A stretch of 64,000 bases of DNA from Hyposmocoma kahamanoa (Eukaryota; Arthropoda; Insecta; Lepidoptera; Cosmopterigidae): assembly GCF_003589595.1 (NCBI RefSeq), contig NW_020654080.1, forward strand, positions 1,001,987 through 1,065,986, written 5' to 3'. This document shows, piece after piece, positions 33,690-44,760 of the stretch. Under the pieces are notes generated by a model. It was not told where the DNA came from and did no database searches. It saw only the letters and a list, made by a program, of their open reading frames with translations. Each line of letters opens with the position of its first letter. Position 1 is the stretch's first letter. The translations under genes and the position numbers were made by a program.

Positions 33690-33885
33690 CGGGAAGTACT
33701 GCCACCTTACCTATTTCTGCCGCTTAGAAGAAGCAGCGAGCATTACTGCGTTTGAAGGGCTAGGGTGCTAGTGAAATTACAGGCACTTGGGACTTGCCAA
33801 CTTATGTCTCAGGGCGTGGCAGTGAATCTCAGATCTTTGCGATTTAAAGCTCTATGTCCCGTCACTCAGTATTATTAAAAAAAAA
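33690..33885 (+). repeat. Repeat B, internally deleted copy
   Basis: Begins GGGAAGTACTGCCACCTTAC, contains CAGATCTTTGCGATTTAAAG, skips about 60 bp and ends CCCGTCACTCAGTATTATT with an A-run. Confidence 0.8.
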
Positions 33886-34068
33886 TGTGGTACACATTTT
33901 CTTATTTAAAATATTTATTTCAAATATCATTGATCGAGACAACCTGGAAGAGCTACACGGGTTATTACGGTTTTTGTCATTCAAGTACGCGATACTTGTG
34001 AACAACTTTACTTATAAAGTTTTTGTCTCACTGTAGTTTTCGTGTAAATGGCAAATTTAGAATAACGT

Positions 34069-34225
34069 CCTTTTCGTGAAAGAATCGTTCAGGAACTACT
34101 GCCACCTAATCTATTTCTATCGTAAAGCAGTAATGCAAGCATTACTGCGTTGCGGTTTTGAAGGGTAGCGGTGCTGGTGAAACAACAGTCACATTGGACT
34201 TTTCAGTTTATGTCTCAGAGTGATG
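34069..34225 (+). repeat. Repeat B, 5' half
   Basis: Contains CGTGAAAGAATCGTTCAGG, AAGCAGTAATGCAAGCATTAC (hairpin kept) and GTTTATGTCTCAGAGTGATG. Confidence 0.8.
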
Positions 34226-34559
34226 GGAGGTAATCACAGCGTGCAAACCATCCAATCCTGCGAGACTCCAGGACAACGTGTGAGCAGTCTCCTACCTGTG
34301 CGGTGGACTGCCATGCAGGTAGTGAATGGGCCGTTTTCCGAATGTGCAGCAGAGTTGAAACAATATGCCGATTTCAAGTGTAATTTGACAAAAGTTTGTT
34401 TTCCAAATGAGAAATCAAACCCGGGACCGTTTCATACAGCGCCTATAGTGATAACCCTTCACTATGTGAACGAATTATTGATTTAAACATTTAAGATTTA
34501 CAATGATAATGCAAAACAGTAAGGTTTAGGATAAGCTAACGCACAACAAAGCTTATTCC
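34226..34559. other. Unclassified
   Basis: An 88-codon plus-strand frame (34220-34486) starts inside repeat B and matches nothing that I recognise. A CAAACCCGGGACC run could be the reverse of a tRNA-type box B, but it is isolated. Confidence 0.4.
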
Positions 34560-34775
34560 AAGTGGCAATTTCATTGAAAAAGACTCACGTTGATAATAGG
34601 AAATTCTCTTATTTGTCGCAATATTACACAACAGGATTTGAACCGCATTGTACAATGGACAAAAGACTACGTTATCTCACTAAATGCCACAAAGTGCGCA
34701 TTTTTGCATATAGGAAATATTAATCTAAAACTAAAATATGCTGTGAATAATGTACCTCTTCAGGCTGTTAATGCA
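34560..34775 (+). pseudogene. LINE RT fragment
   Basis: The plus-strand frame has QQDLNRIVQWTKDYVISLNA then TKCAFLHIGN and YAVNNVPLQAV. This is the 'D...I..W...N.L.LN..KC....G' block that follows the RT active site in CR1/Jockey-like LINEs. It is isolated, truncated on both sides and non-functional. Confidence 0.65.
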
Positions 34776-34903
34776 CTGAAGAATGGCGAAGTGAATTTAC
34801 GTCAATATTTAATAAACTGTTATTATATTATTGTTCGAACAAAAAATGTTGATTTATTACGTAAGTTTGTTAAATTATTAGATACAGAAAAATATAACCC
34901 ACG

Positions 34904-34968
34904 TGCTCTCCAATTCTTGTAACTCTATAGACTAATATTGTCGATAGAGATACAAGAATTGGAGAGCA
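34904..34968. repeat. Near-perfect hairpin, 29-nt arms
   Basis: The left arm (34904-34932) starts TGCTCTCCAATTCTTGTA. The right arm (34940-34968) ends TACAAGAATTGGAGAGCA. The 29-nt arms pair with only two mismatches around a 7-nt loop, TAATATT. The shape would suit a pre-miRNA or a small foldback. It could equally be a snap-back duplication made by repair. Confidence 0.75.
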
Positions 34969-35097
34969 TTTGACTGCAAATAATATTATACCTAAATAAA
35001 TTGATATGTAAAAAAATAGATAACTGTGTCCGGCCAAACATTATTGAACAAACAATGTTATATTGAAAATAATATGTTTGTATGCCTAGTAATAAAT

Positions 35098-35440
35098 TGT
35101 ACCACTCAGGTGGTGCGGGCACGTCCTTCGTGTGGAGGACCACCGTTTGCCAAAAGTTGTATTCTACTCGGAGATGGCGGAAGGCAAACGGAAGCATGGT
35201 GGTCAACATCATCGCCATAAGGATGTGCTCAAGAGACATCTACTATCCATAAAAAAAGTAAAAACATTCGAACGAAAACGAATCGAAACATTAAACGAAA
35301 AACGCCAAATGAGTAAAGAGAGATCTAAGTCCTCTTACACTTTCAACTCTGCTGGTCAACTTTATTGCTCTGTTTGTGATCGGACAATTAAGACAAAATT
35401 CGGTATGTCGAGTCATATTAGGGCACACGCCAGGAAATAA
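35098..35440 (+). pseudogene. LINE protein C-terminus with C2H2 finger
   Basis: The plus-strand frame starts PLRWCGHVLRVEDHRLPKVV, continues through EMAEGKRKHGGQHHRHKDVL and ends in a C2H2 finger, CSVCDRTIKTKFGMSSHIRAH, with a stop at 35438-35440. The 'RW.GHV.RM..HRLPK..FY.E...G.R..G.Q..R.KD.LK' block followed by a terminal C2H2 finger is the C-terminus of a family of LINE endonuclease/RT proteins. It is 5'-truncated: there is no RT or endonuclease upstream. It should not be read as a host transcription factor. Confidence 0.7.
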
Positions 35441-35554
35441 TCTCAGAGGGTCGTCGTTATCGAAATCGATAAGGAGGATTATATACTATAATAAATTGTA
35501 CATTTACTCACGTGCACTTCAACAAAGTAGATGTAACATATCGAGTTCTTAGGT

Positions 35555-35710
35555 TTTCGCGATTGTTACACATAGGAAATGAAACTATTTTTCCGGATTT
35601 AAATCGCGTATATTTGTTTTTTTCAAACAAATCGACGTTTCGGGCCATTTACAGGTACCATGGTCACTGTTGACTGAGGTGGTACAGTCTTCAACCAGTT
35701 ATGTCTATAT
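35555..35710 (-). mobile_element. Penelope-like element 3' end
   Basis: Reverse copy of the 3' block: TTTCCGGATTTAAATCGCG, GACGTTTCGGGCCATTTACAG, CATGGTCACTGTTGACTGAGG, TACAGTCTTCAACCAGTTATG. Confidence 0.65.
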
Positions 35711-35929
35711 TGATGCAAATCACCTTATTTTATCACTATAGTTACAATAGTTATTAATTAAATACCTTATTTTTAAATTTAACAAAGACAACATTCCAAT
35801 TTACGCTACATTAATATTTACAAATTATTTTATTGAATTAATTTTTATTAAGTTCAATTTATTATTAATTATTAATAAAAATTAGAATAAACTAAAACTT
35901 TTTATTTAGTACTGCAGTCTTATGTCTGT

Positions 35930-36043
35930 TTGCGATTTTTCATTAGAGGAAATACTGGATCCCAAACTGGTGGTACGGAGAAACCATCTTCCCTGTCGAA
36001 ATTAGGATGTTTTTAAATTTCAATGGCCTCTCGCAGCATCCTG
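35930..36043 (-). pseudogene. Penelope-like element, ORF C-terminal scrap
   Basis: The minus strand reads MLREAIEI, a stop, then KHPNFDREDGFSVPPVWDPV. This is the same 'REAIEI-KK-FNR-DGF-L---W-P' end as in the PLE at 47253-48008. It is joined at about 36044 to a PLE 3' end on the opposite strand. Confidence 0.7.
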
Positions 36044-36108
36044 GGTAGATAACGTGACCATGGGACCTGTAAAGGGCCCGAAACGTCGGTTTGTTTGAAA
36101 AAACAACA
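36044..36108 (+). mobile_element. Penelope-like element 3' end
   Basis: GACCATGGGACCTGTAAAGGG then CCCGAAACGTCGGTTTGTTTG on the plus strand, abutting a minus-strand PLE coding scrap. Confidence 0.65.
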
Positions 36109-36137
36109 TGTTATAAATAATAAACAAATAATAAATA

Positions 36138-36345
36138 TTAGACAACATCACATATGTACGTTGCTCTAATCCCAAAGTAAGTAACTGAACCACTTATGTT
36201 GTAGGAACCGGAAATAACGACGTTACAACAAAAAGTTATTTTTTCTACACTGACCCGGCCGAGGATCGAGCCTGCGATCTCAGAGATGGGCGACACCATG
36301 AAAACCGGCGCGCAAGCCCGGATGGCTTGGACCACGGAGATTATT
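36138..36345 (-). repeat. Probable tRNA-derived SINE
   Basis: On the minus strand: CTCCGTGGTCCAAGCCATCC, then a box B-like GGCTCGATCC, then GGTCAGTGTAGAAAAAATAAC and TTGTAACGTCGTTATTTCCGG. The layout (head, box B, A-rich joint) fits a SINE. No second copy is present here to confirm it. Confidence 0.5.
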
Positions 36346-37464
36346 GTTGTTATATTTTCAAAATTATCCATAGCTTTTATAAGTCAGTAATTAGTTATTT
36401 GGGTCGAATTTCTACCTGGCAGCATTTGGACAGAAAATTTGGAAACGGGAACAATATCATTTCCCTTAAATAACAATCATTACTATTACCAATATTTCTC
36501 TTCTATGACCAGTACCCAAGACTACTTACTTAAAATAAATTATTGAAAATATTTAACGACAAGGTCCAAAGCCGTCATAAATAAAAACAAATCTCGTTCA
36601 TAATGATAATCATAAAAGAGCACTCACACGTGTAATAATTTAAATCCGAGATACAGATCTCGATCCGAGAACTCCAGGAATGTGGAGACAACACACGACA
36701 AATGTACGTTGCGCAGACGCCGTGTTAATTCTATAAAACCACAGGCATCTGTAATGGTTGGGAGAAATCCCGAAATGTCACTTTAAATAATCGTGTTCAT
36801 TAGTAAACATTTAAAACGCGCATTAGGGTACTTGGGTGCCGGCGCCTGCGCACCGTACTATGATCACAATCTTAGCGACATCCTAACGTACCTCCATCTC
36901 AGTCTAACTAATAAACGACCAATGAGAAAGAAAGAGACAAAGGACATGTTTTATAAATAAGGAATAGAGAGGTAAAGGCGGTGATTCCATCGACGCGAGC
37001 GCAGCACTTACTAATTAAGGACTTACTCCACAATATATGGCTTCGAAGATCCCAAACTGAGATGTTGCACAATTAAGACGTACCGATTAGCCGACAACAC
37101 GTTTTAATCGATAACCTATCGATTTTTCATCGATTACTATTTAAATTTGGAACACTGTTTGGCGACCAGCTGTGAGGTAATTGGTGATAATTTTCATAAT
37201 TATCATTCGTTCATATTAATTGCCCAAACGCCCACTATTGGTTATTTCTTGGATTGTTTAAATTACATTAATGTATTAATTGGCTATGGACACGCATTGG
37301 AATCCATGCGTTCGTGCTGCGAAGGATGCTCAATTCGCCACAGGGAATAAAATTTGAATTAGACGCTAAGTAATTATCGAAGACTCGATTTCCGTCGTAA
37401 AGTTCGTCACTGGTTTGATGGCGGTTGTTAAGAGAGGAATGGAACGGCTTTTATCAAAATGACG
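36346..37464. other. No recognisable gene
   Basis: About 1.1 kb. The less AT-rich part (36640-37070), with GCCGGCGCCTGCGCACC at about 36839, could be host single-copy or regulatory DNA, but I see no exon with flanking splice sites that I can defend. The plus-strand frame 37147-37350 is unexplained. Confidence 0.4.
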
Positions 37465-37560
37465 ACAAGAAATTATATTGACGGCCTCAGTGGCCCAGAG
37501 GATAGCAATGTAGCTGCTAGATGAGGCCCCAAGTTCGATTCCCAGGACTAACATGCAGGT
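37465..37560 (+). repeat. tRNA-like segment, probable SINE head
   Basis: ACGGCCTCAGTGGCCCAGAGG (box A region) and AAGTTCGATTCCCAGGAC (box B) in tRNA-like spacing. No closed acceptor stem. Confidence 0.45.
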
Positions 37561-37837
37561 AGTGTTTGTAACTTCAAGTTGCGCTAATGAAATGTGTTGC
37601 TGCATGAAAACAATGCTCAACACAAGCGCAGCTATATCTTTTATTTCAATTTTTGGCTTGGATAAAAGTCCTTTGAGCCAGGTTTTCATTTAATTCGGGA
37701 TCCAATAATCAATAAATATTTTCTATTGTGTTTTTAATGTACTTGTAGAATGGCAAAAATAACTTTGGGTTTTTAAATAGTTTTTTAAGTTTTTTAATTA
37801 CTCATGTTTTGAGTTGGTGGTCTACGAGTTGAGTCTC

Positions 37838-38115
37838 AATGTAATGCTGCGAAACGTCACGTCTGTCCATAACAGTTGCAGTGCCTCTCATAGCTTTAAA
37901 GCGCAAAGATGCAGAAAAGAACCTGGGGGTACTGCCACTGCGCCTGTCACCCTGAGACATAAGTTGACAAGTCCCATGTGCCTATAATTTCACCAACGCC
38001 CTTACCCTTCACAACCGGTACGTAATAATGGTCATATTACTGCTTGGCGGCAGAAAATGGTAAGGTGGCACTACTTCCCTGGATGAACTCTCTCACAAGG
38101 AACTCCACTGCAACA
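37838..38115 (-). repeat. Repeat B, near full-length
   Basis: Reverse copy from ACGTCACGTCTGTCCATAAC to CACAAGGAACTCCACTGC. It has an extra 10-20 bp around 37915. Confidence 0.85.
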
Positions 38116-38394
38116 AAAATAAAAAACATAAGAATATGTATACAAGATATTGACAACATTGTTAAGAATACTAAAAACAAATGATCCGGTAAGAACATCG
38201 AAAACACGGTGTAATTATCATAGGCCAGAACCAGATAGTCAAGGCTGCAGCACAATAGTATCGGAGATCAGTTGGTGCGTTACTAATTATCACAATTAGC
38301 ACCATCCTACTAATCTGAGATATCCGACACTATGAGGTTTGGGCATGATATAGTATACAGTAGAGTGACTAAATGTATATGTGTATGTGACTAA

Positions 38395-38600
38395 TACATG
38401 AAAGTTGCCAACTATGCCATCTGACGTCCTTCTCACCTAATGATCGTGATGATGAGGACGACAATGGAGTACGCACACCTAAATATTGACTATGCACTCT
38501 CGCCTTGAAAAGGCCCAAATTATACTGGTCAGGGAACAAGTTTGCAAGCAGGGAATTCCACTTCATAAACGTTAGCCATACCTAGGTAGGTATCTAAGTG
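38395..38600 (-). pseudogene. LINE family D, ORF2 end
   Basis: The minus-strand frame reads KWNSLLANLFPDQYNLGLFK then ARVHSQYLGVRTPLSSSSSR. Same C-terminus as 3151-3690. Confidence 0.75.
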
Positions 38601-39061
38601 TCGTAGTCATTTAGGTACTTACTACAGCCAGACCCAAGGTGGGTTGGAGACTTCAGACGATGTTTTCCTTCACCGAAAGCGAGAAGTATTGCTAACTTAG
38701 GAAATAAAGCCATAGGTCAAGAACACGTCACATTTGTTTTAAATTGTACTTTATGCAGCTTGTGATAAGAAATGTCCAAAGCCCAAAGTCCAAAGCTGAT
38801 CAATAGAGAACCAACTCACTAGTCTGTCATAACCTTTTATTAAATTTACAGAAGCATTTTGAATTTTATTCAGGTACTCTGCTGATTTTCGGAAAAATGT
38901 TCACGACTTCTGCAATTAAGTTAATTTGCATAAGTAATAAAAACATTTTTAACAAAGTCTTCGGTATTTTGTGTCTAAATTAATGTTGAGATATAACTCG
39001 GCAAATTAAAAGGACATTTTGGTTCAGAAATCATAATTAGTATTAGGCATTTTAACGATAC
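38601..39061. other. No gene
   Basis: Includes CAGACGATGTTTTCCTTCACC at 38656-38676, a phrase I associate with LINE 3' regions in insects. Too little to assign. Confidence 0.4.
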
Positions 39062-39275
39062 TATAAATAAATAAATGACGCACACACTCATTATCCCACA
39101 CTATGGAAACGCTGTTTCGCGGGTGCCATGGACACACAGACAACCACAAATTACACCCAAACTTACGAGAGAAATAAATGTAGACCATAGAAATATTTTT
39201 CCTGGTCCGGGAATCGAACCCGGGACCTTTACGTGGCAGACCAGCATGGTAACTGTTCGGCAACGGAGGCAGTTG
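39062..39275 (-). mobile_element. SINE-1 copy, full-length, reverse
   Basis: Reverse orientation: the head at the right edge (GCCTCCGTTGCCGAACAGTT), box B GGTTCGATTCC, the body, and a (TTTA)n tail at the left edge. Confidence 0.85.
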
Positions 39276-40328
39276 AACTATACATTTACCAAGTTTTATT
39301 CAAATTCGTTCCGCGGGTCCGATAATGAACATGAAAACATCCGAGCTTTAGCGTTTATGATAGGCTCGTATTTTTTAATAAAAATTTCTTTATTTCCAAG
39401 GATATGTGTTCAGATACATGCCTTACTGATTATACAGGACTGTGCCTTAAACTGTGGTCAGATAACTGTGGAGTTGATACACCAGTTAATAAAGCCGTAC
39501 GCAGACTTACTAATGGGCCAAATGAAAGTAACGAAATGATCAAATATGAATAACATATTTGAAAAACACACGAATTCAAAGTAGGTTTACAAAATCCATT
39601 TGATTTGACACCTAAAATGCATTGTATCTAAAGTTCATTTCACATAGCATGGGTACGGTGACGTTTGAGATTTGAAGTTTATAGGAAAGTAATGACGTAA
39701 AATCGAATGAAAAAACAAAACTATTTAAATGTGTTATCGAGATAATTCGTAACGAAGAGAGATTTTAAGACGATCATTATGTTATTAATTTACTAAAAAA
39801 ACTACATAACAAATAAAAAAATCAACAACTACCTAACAAAAGTCAACAACAAAATAAAATCAACAGCAACGAAGCGAATTTTGAATAATTACTATAAAAC
39901 TCTTACACAAAACAGAAGAAGTCGACTCGCATTCGATTTACCGATTCTGTGATGTCAATCTTATGTTTTACGCATCAAGCTTTGGGGTAATTTATTTTTA
40001 TCTTTGTCATTTCTGTTTCTATCTACTTAGTATACAGTATTTTTTACTTAAAATTCAAAACCATCAAATATTGGTTGTTTTTGGTATAGTATTTTTTAAG
40101 CCGGTCAGAAAAAGCTTTACGTCTCTGTAATAAGAGTGAGAAAGACTCTTACGATTCCGCGTTAACCGTGGTGACTATTAAATTATTAATCTAGTGAAGT
40201 ATGGACCTTGTATGTATTGTCAATAGCACAACTAACTATATTTTTTATTCGAATATCAACTTTAGAGCAACGAAATAAGAGCCTACAACCTTTAGCATTG
40301 ACAAATCCTTTCATAGCGATGGCAGGCA
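39276..40328. other. No recognisable feature
   Basis: About 1 kb, unclassified. Confidence 0.45.
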
Positions 40329-40623
40329 TAAGGCTGCGTTTCCACCGAAGATGTGCGAGGTAGCTAGGCGGTGTGCGAGGAAAAAATCCGCCAGTAGGGT
40401 TACTTAGTTTTCCTGGCATCGCAACTCTGGTGGAAAAGGGCTAGCGGAGCTAAGTATTTGTATATAAAAAAAGTGAGAAGTGTGTGCGGGGGATGCGAGC
40501 TGTCACCTCTGCTGCTCAGTTGAAAAGAGTCCGCTATTTACACACACACGCCGTTCCACAGCATCGCTACGCAAGCTCGAATCGCCTAGCTACCTCGCAC
40601 ATCTCTGGTGGAACCGGAGCTTA
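40329..40623. mobile_element. Foldback MITE (GAGGTAGCTAGGCG type)
   Basis: About 295 bp. The left arm contains TGTGCGAGGTAGCTAGGCG (about 40351-40370). The right arm has its complement CGCCTAGCTACCTCGCACA (about 40583-40601), and pairing extends outward through TTCCACC/GGTGGAA to the ends. No coding content. The flanking duplication is not clear. Confidence 0.7.
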
Positions 40624-41249
40624 TTTATAGTGGATGCCATCGATACGATGAAAATATCTTGTGCCTAGTTTATAGTCATTGGTTTTATAAAATAAAAAAA
40701 AGTGTGTGCTTAACAAACGCGGTGTTTTATTATCGATCAATATGCTATTAGCAACTGATCATATTGGACATTATAAAACGTTACGAAAAAGTCATCAACG
40801 CGAACGTCTTATATAAACAAAATAAATGTGAACGTCTCACGAGCGGTGAAGTAACTTAATACGACGTGTACAACGTACACGCAGCCACATAAACTACCGT
40901 GCGCGCGCGCATAACTCCGCGCTCACGACTCATTTATACGGGCCGAAATCACATTAACTAGATCACTGATAAACCGATACGTGTCGGGATTAAATGTCGC
41001 TCTACTCAGACAAGTGGTGGTAATTAGTAGGCTGTTCAATCGAGTTGAATAAGTCTAGAGTAAACTTTAGTCAAGTTAACATGTCAGTTCTAGTGGTTTA
41101 CTAAGTGATTATCGGAGATTGAAATAGGCACAATGCATTTAACTAAAGACGTTCAGTAAAGTTTCAAATTAATAAATCGTAAATACATCTCTACGTTTTT
41201 TCCGCTTAAATCGCAACTATAAGAATTAAAAATTAAATAATAAAGTGAA
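40624..41249. other. No gene
   Basis: Contains a short alternating GCGCGC tract at about 40903-40910 in a CpG-richer patch (40850-40960). Otherwise unclassified. Confidence 0.45.
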
Positions 41250-41550
41250 ATTGGGGCGGAAGCGTAGGACGCTGGCAGTTAGAAATAACATGTTGATCCG
41301 TAGGTTTGCAAGGTGCACTAAGAACATAAAAATTGTCCACTTTAGAGCTTACTGCCAATCATATTACACTTGCAACCTATGGATCGACTATCGGACGGTT
41401 TTCAGGCCATCGTACGTAAGCGAGTGGTGTTGTTGCTGAGGACCGTGTGTGGCAGCTCTTACAGCTTCCTGACCACTGTCGGTAGAGAGTCGACGACCCG
41501 TTTCTGCAGGCACGGGAGGCCCTTCACATGTCAGCGAGAAGGGATTGACT
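41250..41550 (+). pseudogene. LINE fragment (family of 43160-44760)
   Basis: The plus strand reads RKRRTLAVRNNMLIRRFARC then KIVHFRAYCQSYYTCNLWI, parallel to the ANMLARRFAYWSTEAKITLF / RAYCTTLYTSSLWV part of the LINE at 43 kb. Broken and truncated. Confidence 0.7.
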
Positions 41551-41675
41551 GAAATTTAAATTCGTGTGTTTACTAAGTTAGGCATAAGGTTATAATTGTT
41601 ACTAACACAATATGGAGACATTCTGAAATAAACAATTATTGTTTTATTAAAACCATATCTTTTTTGAATTTTTTT

Positions 41676-42060
41676 TTATATAGGCTGCAAATTAGTATAC
41701 GGCCCGCCTGATGGAAAGCGGTCACCGTCGCCTATGAACGCCTGCAACACCAGGGGCGTGCGCGTTGCCAACCCTTTAGGACTCTTCTCAAACCCCTTTT
41801 GAAGGACTCCATGCTGTATTCCTGCACGAAAACCCCGACATGTGTATGGGATATCTGACGAAAATTGTCCGGAGACCATGTAGAATCTTTCTCGCCAGAC
41901 ACAAAATATGGTCATTTTGATCCCGGTCTGAACGTGTCAAAAATACGAAAACTTTCAGACGGAGAAACAAGATAGGTTCACTTTTAGGTACAGCATTTTG
42001 AGGTGATGCCACCGATGTTAATATAACTTTGTTCAGCAAAAACGGGCTATAGGGCAATTT
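41676..42060 (-). mobile_element. LINE 3' fragment
   Basis: The plus strand has TACGGCCCGCCTGATGGAAAG, GGTCACCGTCGCCTATGAACG and CGTGCGCGTTGCCAACCC. These are the complement of a LINE 3' region related to that of 28635-28720 (GGAGGTGGTCATCGTCGCCC, CTACGCGTTGCCAGCC). The minus frame further right (SFSCRNTAWSPSKGV) is its decayed coding end. Confidence 0.6.
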
Positions 42061-42761
42061 ACAAATAGGACACCCAGTGTCTCTGTGAGATAAATTTGAT
42101 GAAATTAAAGAAAAAAATTATACCTAACATGATGTTATAGGTAACGAAATACAAGCGAGTAACGAGTCTCAACAAGGTAATCACGAATGCGGTATTTCTG
42201 GAGGAACTAAACCCTGGGCATAGAGATGTACTGGATGAGACATTGTACAGAAAAGTGAGTGCTGGATATTCTTTGCAGAGACAAAATCAGATATTTCTAT
42301 TTCGTTTATTTTATTGGACGTAGTACTGAACTTGTACATACAGCGTTATTATGCGAAGCATATTTTCATATGGATTTAAAAAGAGAAAATTGAGATAACA
42401 GACTTAAAACTAATGCTAATAAAGTTTTATACAAATATTAATTTGACAATAATAATGTGAAGAGGAGTCCTAGCAATTGAGGATATCAATTTCTACAAAG
42501 ATTGTTGTCGAAAACATTACTGTTACCTCCAGATTCCGATATTAGTAAGTCATTGTAGGGGCGGCACATTCTAGTCCAGTGTTATTGTTTTATTTTATTA
42601 TATATATTTTATTACATTATATTGTATTATTATATTATCTATATAGGAATTATTATTTCTATAAACATTCAACATATACAGAAACTACGATGTAAGGGTA
42701 ATTAATATAAACAGGAACTCAAACTGCAGAAAAGACGGACTCACACTAAACTTATAAATCT
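42061..42761. other. No recognisable feature
   Basis: Unclassified AT-rich DNA. Confidence 0.45.
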
Positions 42762-42763
42762 TA

Positions 42764-42928
42764 GGGTCGTATTCTAGAACTCTACTCAATGCTCAAGTCA
42801 GGATTGCACTGGAAACACAAGCACTGGAAATACGACCCTAACAGCAGGGACTTGAGTATGATTTCGAGTGCTTTAAACCATTCTCAAATCCTGACTTGAG
42901 CATTGAGTAGAGTTCTAGAATATGACCC
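42764..42928 (+). mobile_element. Palindromic MITE-P copy 1 (165 bp, TA target)
   Basis: Begins GGGTCGTATTCTAGAACTC and ends with its complement. The outer 40 or so bases are almost perfectly self-complementary, including ACTCAATGCTCAAGTCAGGA. TA lies on each side (42762-42763 and 42929-42930). The centre carries TACGACCCTAA, another copy of the terminal motif. The TA duplication suggests a Tc1/mariner-type helper. Confidence 0.85.
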
Positions 42929-43019
42929 TAAAACAGACTTGAATGGCAGAGTCTCGAAAACGATTGAGGCGCTTGATCTTCGACTTTTGGTGTTCGCCTT
43001 AAAATGGAAGTTACCGGAA

Positions 43020-43090
43020 ATCGTTTGGTTGTTATAATAATAATTCGTTTATTTGCTTAAAACATGGTACCATATTTGTTCATTGAAATG
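43020..43090 (-). repeat. LINE 3' tail scrap
   Basis: (AAT)n then TCGTTTATTTGCTTAAAACATGG, the pattern of minus-strand LINE 3' ends. Confidence 0.45.
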
Positions 43091-43154
43091 GTTGAAATGG
43101 TCATACTTTGGCAAAACAGGGTCGATGGCGAGAAGCGCCATCTACATTCAAAAA

Positions 43155-44760
43155 ACCAATTATAATAATAATAATAAATTCATTTATTTAGGTAACATGG
43201 ACCCAAGGTGTTAGTTACAAAATCACTTAAATCTAATGTTAGTAAATGTACACAAAACTACAAAGACAAAGCACAATAGGACACCACTACTTATTTTTAA
43301 GTACGTGAATCATTGAACAATGATTCACGTATGGACAGACGAGCCGGTTCGCGATCATGCTCAGGATGCTGTTGGGGCTGGCCCGATTCCTGCGCGCCAA
43401 GGATGTGCATCGTTTACGCATCGTGGTGTAGAAGCAATCTACACGTGCCTCCGCGAACATCCCTGACGCGTTGCAGGACCGCGGCAGCAGCATCCTGAAT
43501 GCATTATTGTATTGAACACGTAGAGCACTGTACTGTTTCTGAGTGAAACTAACCCACAGGCTGCTTGTGTAGAGCGTCGTACAATAAGCTCTGAACAGTG
43601 TAATTTTTGCTTCTGTAGACCAGTATGCAAACCTGCGGGCTAACATATTGGCTCTCACAGACAATGCTCTACGCTCTCGTCCAATATCGGCGTTGTCATT
43701 GGGTCTGATGTTACTAAATGCCCTAGATACTTAAACTGACCCACTCTCTTCAGTGGACTCCCGTTTAATAGGTGGAATATTTGGCAGACATTTGTGTTTA
43801 ACCTTAAATACCATGCATTCACTTTTGGTTACGTTGTATTTTAAACCATGACTAGTCGCACACTTTCACAAATACTTATCAGTTTCGTTAGACCACAGAC
43901 AGAAGCGCTCAGCAGTACCATGTCGTCTGCGTAGCTAATATTGTTGATACATATGTCGTCAATATAGCAGCCGACACGGGCACCGCTCAGCTCTCCTATA
44001 AGTGCGTTTATGTATAAGTTGAAAAGCTTGGGCGAGGATAGTTCTCCCTGCCTCACACCGCATTCCAACAGGTGTGGCTCAGAAAATTTTCCACCCCATC
44101 TTACAACATTGGCTTGATTGTGGTACCAGTAATTGAAAATATCTATAAGTTCGGCAGGCATACAAACGTCATTTAGCTTCTGCCATAGGATGTCATAACA
44201 TACCAAGTCAAATGCTTTTAACAGGTCAAGGAAACACGAATAAACAGGGGTATTTCGTTCTACATAGTACCTGACAGTTCGCTTCAAACACAGAATAGCA
44301 GTTTCAGTAGAAAGCCCCAATCTAAATCCAAACTGGTTTTCATATTAATTTAGATACGTGTCTAATTGTGGGTTAAGTAAACTGTCAAGTACTTTAGCGA
44401 TTATACATAGTTGCCAGAGAGATTGGCCTATAGTTGCATTTATCGCTTATGTCTCCTGTTTTATTTTTCACCACTGGCACCACAACGGTCCTCATCATTT
44501 CAGCGGGTAGGTATGAATGGCCCACACAAGATGTGTATAACTTCGCAAGCAGTGAAGCTAAATGGGAACCTGCGTTTTGGAGGTGTTCAATACCTAGGCC
44601 GTCATGGCCAGGAGATCTGCCCCTTGACATGGATTTTATGGCTTTATTAATATCTTCTGCCGAGAATCTAGTACAAAACTCCCGACCATGATTATCACTT
44701 CCACCCACACACGCCTGTTGCGATAGCCCCAATGGCGATTTTACAGTAAAAGGAAGCCAG
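43155..44760 (-). mobile_element. LINE with RT domain, 5'-truncated
   Basis: A minus-strand non-LTR element of about 1.6 kb with its 3' (AAT)n tail at 43163-43182. It covers most of the RT and the C-terminal region of ORF2. The clade is unclear to me (related copies at 28245-28590 and 41250-41550 carry only the C-terminus). The coding content is described separately. Confidence 0.8.
43287..44732 (-). pseudogene. LINE reverse transcriptase, frameshifted
   Basis: Read on the minus strand. RT start: DGLGIEHLQNAGSHLASLLA then NYRPISLA (44394-44732). After a frame change and a stop near 44347 comes QFGFRLGLSTETAI, then LDLLKAFDLVCYDILW (RT motif A region), GVRQGELSSPKLFNLYIN (motif B) and YADDMVLL, the catalytic box (about 43910-43950). 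After another break comes the C-terminal domain ANMLARRFAYW to NSILSMIANRLVCPYVNHC (43287-43664). The YADD aspartates are kept, but at least three breaks make it non-functional. The endonuclease is missing. Confidence 0.85.

Noticed and set aside
35132..35440. Host C2H2 zinc-finger gene
   Set aside because: The sequence before the finger is the known C-terminal region of a LINE protein, and only one finger is present.
37147..37350. Small secreted or membrane protein gene on the plus strand
   Set aside because: No signal peptide that I can defend, no splice or promoter evidence and no known motif.
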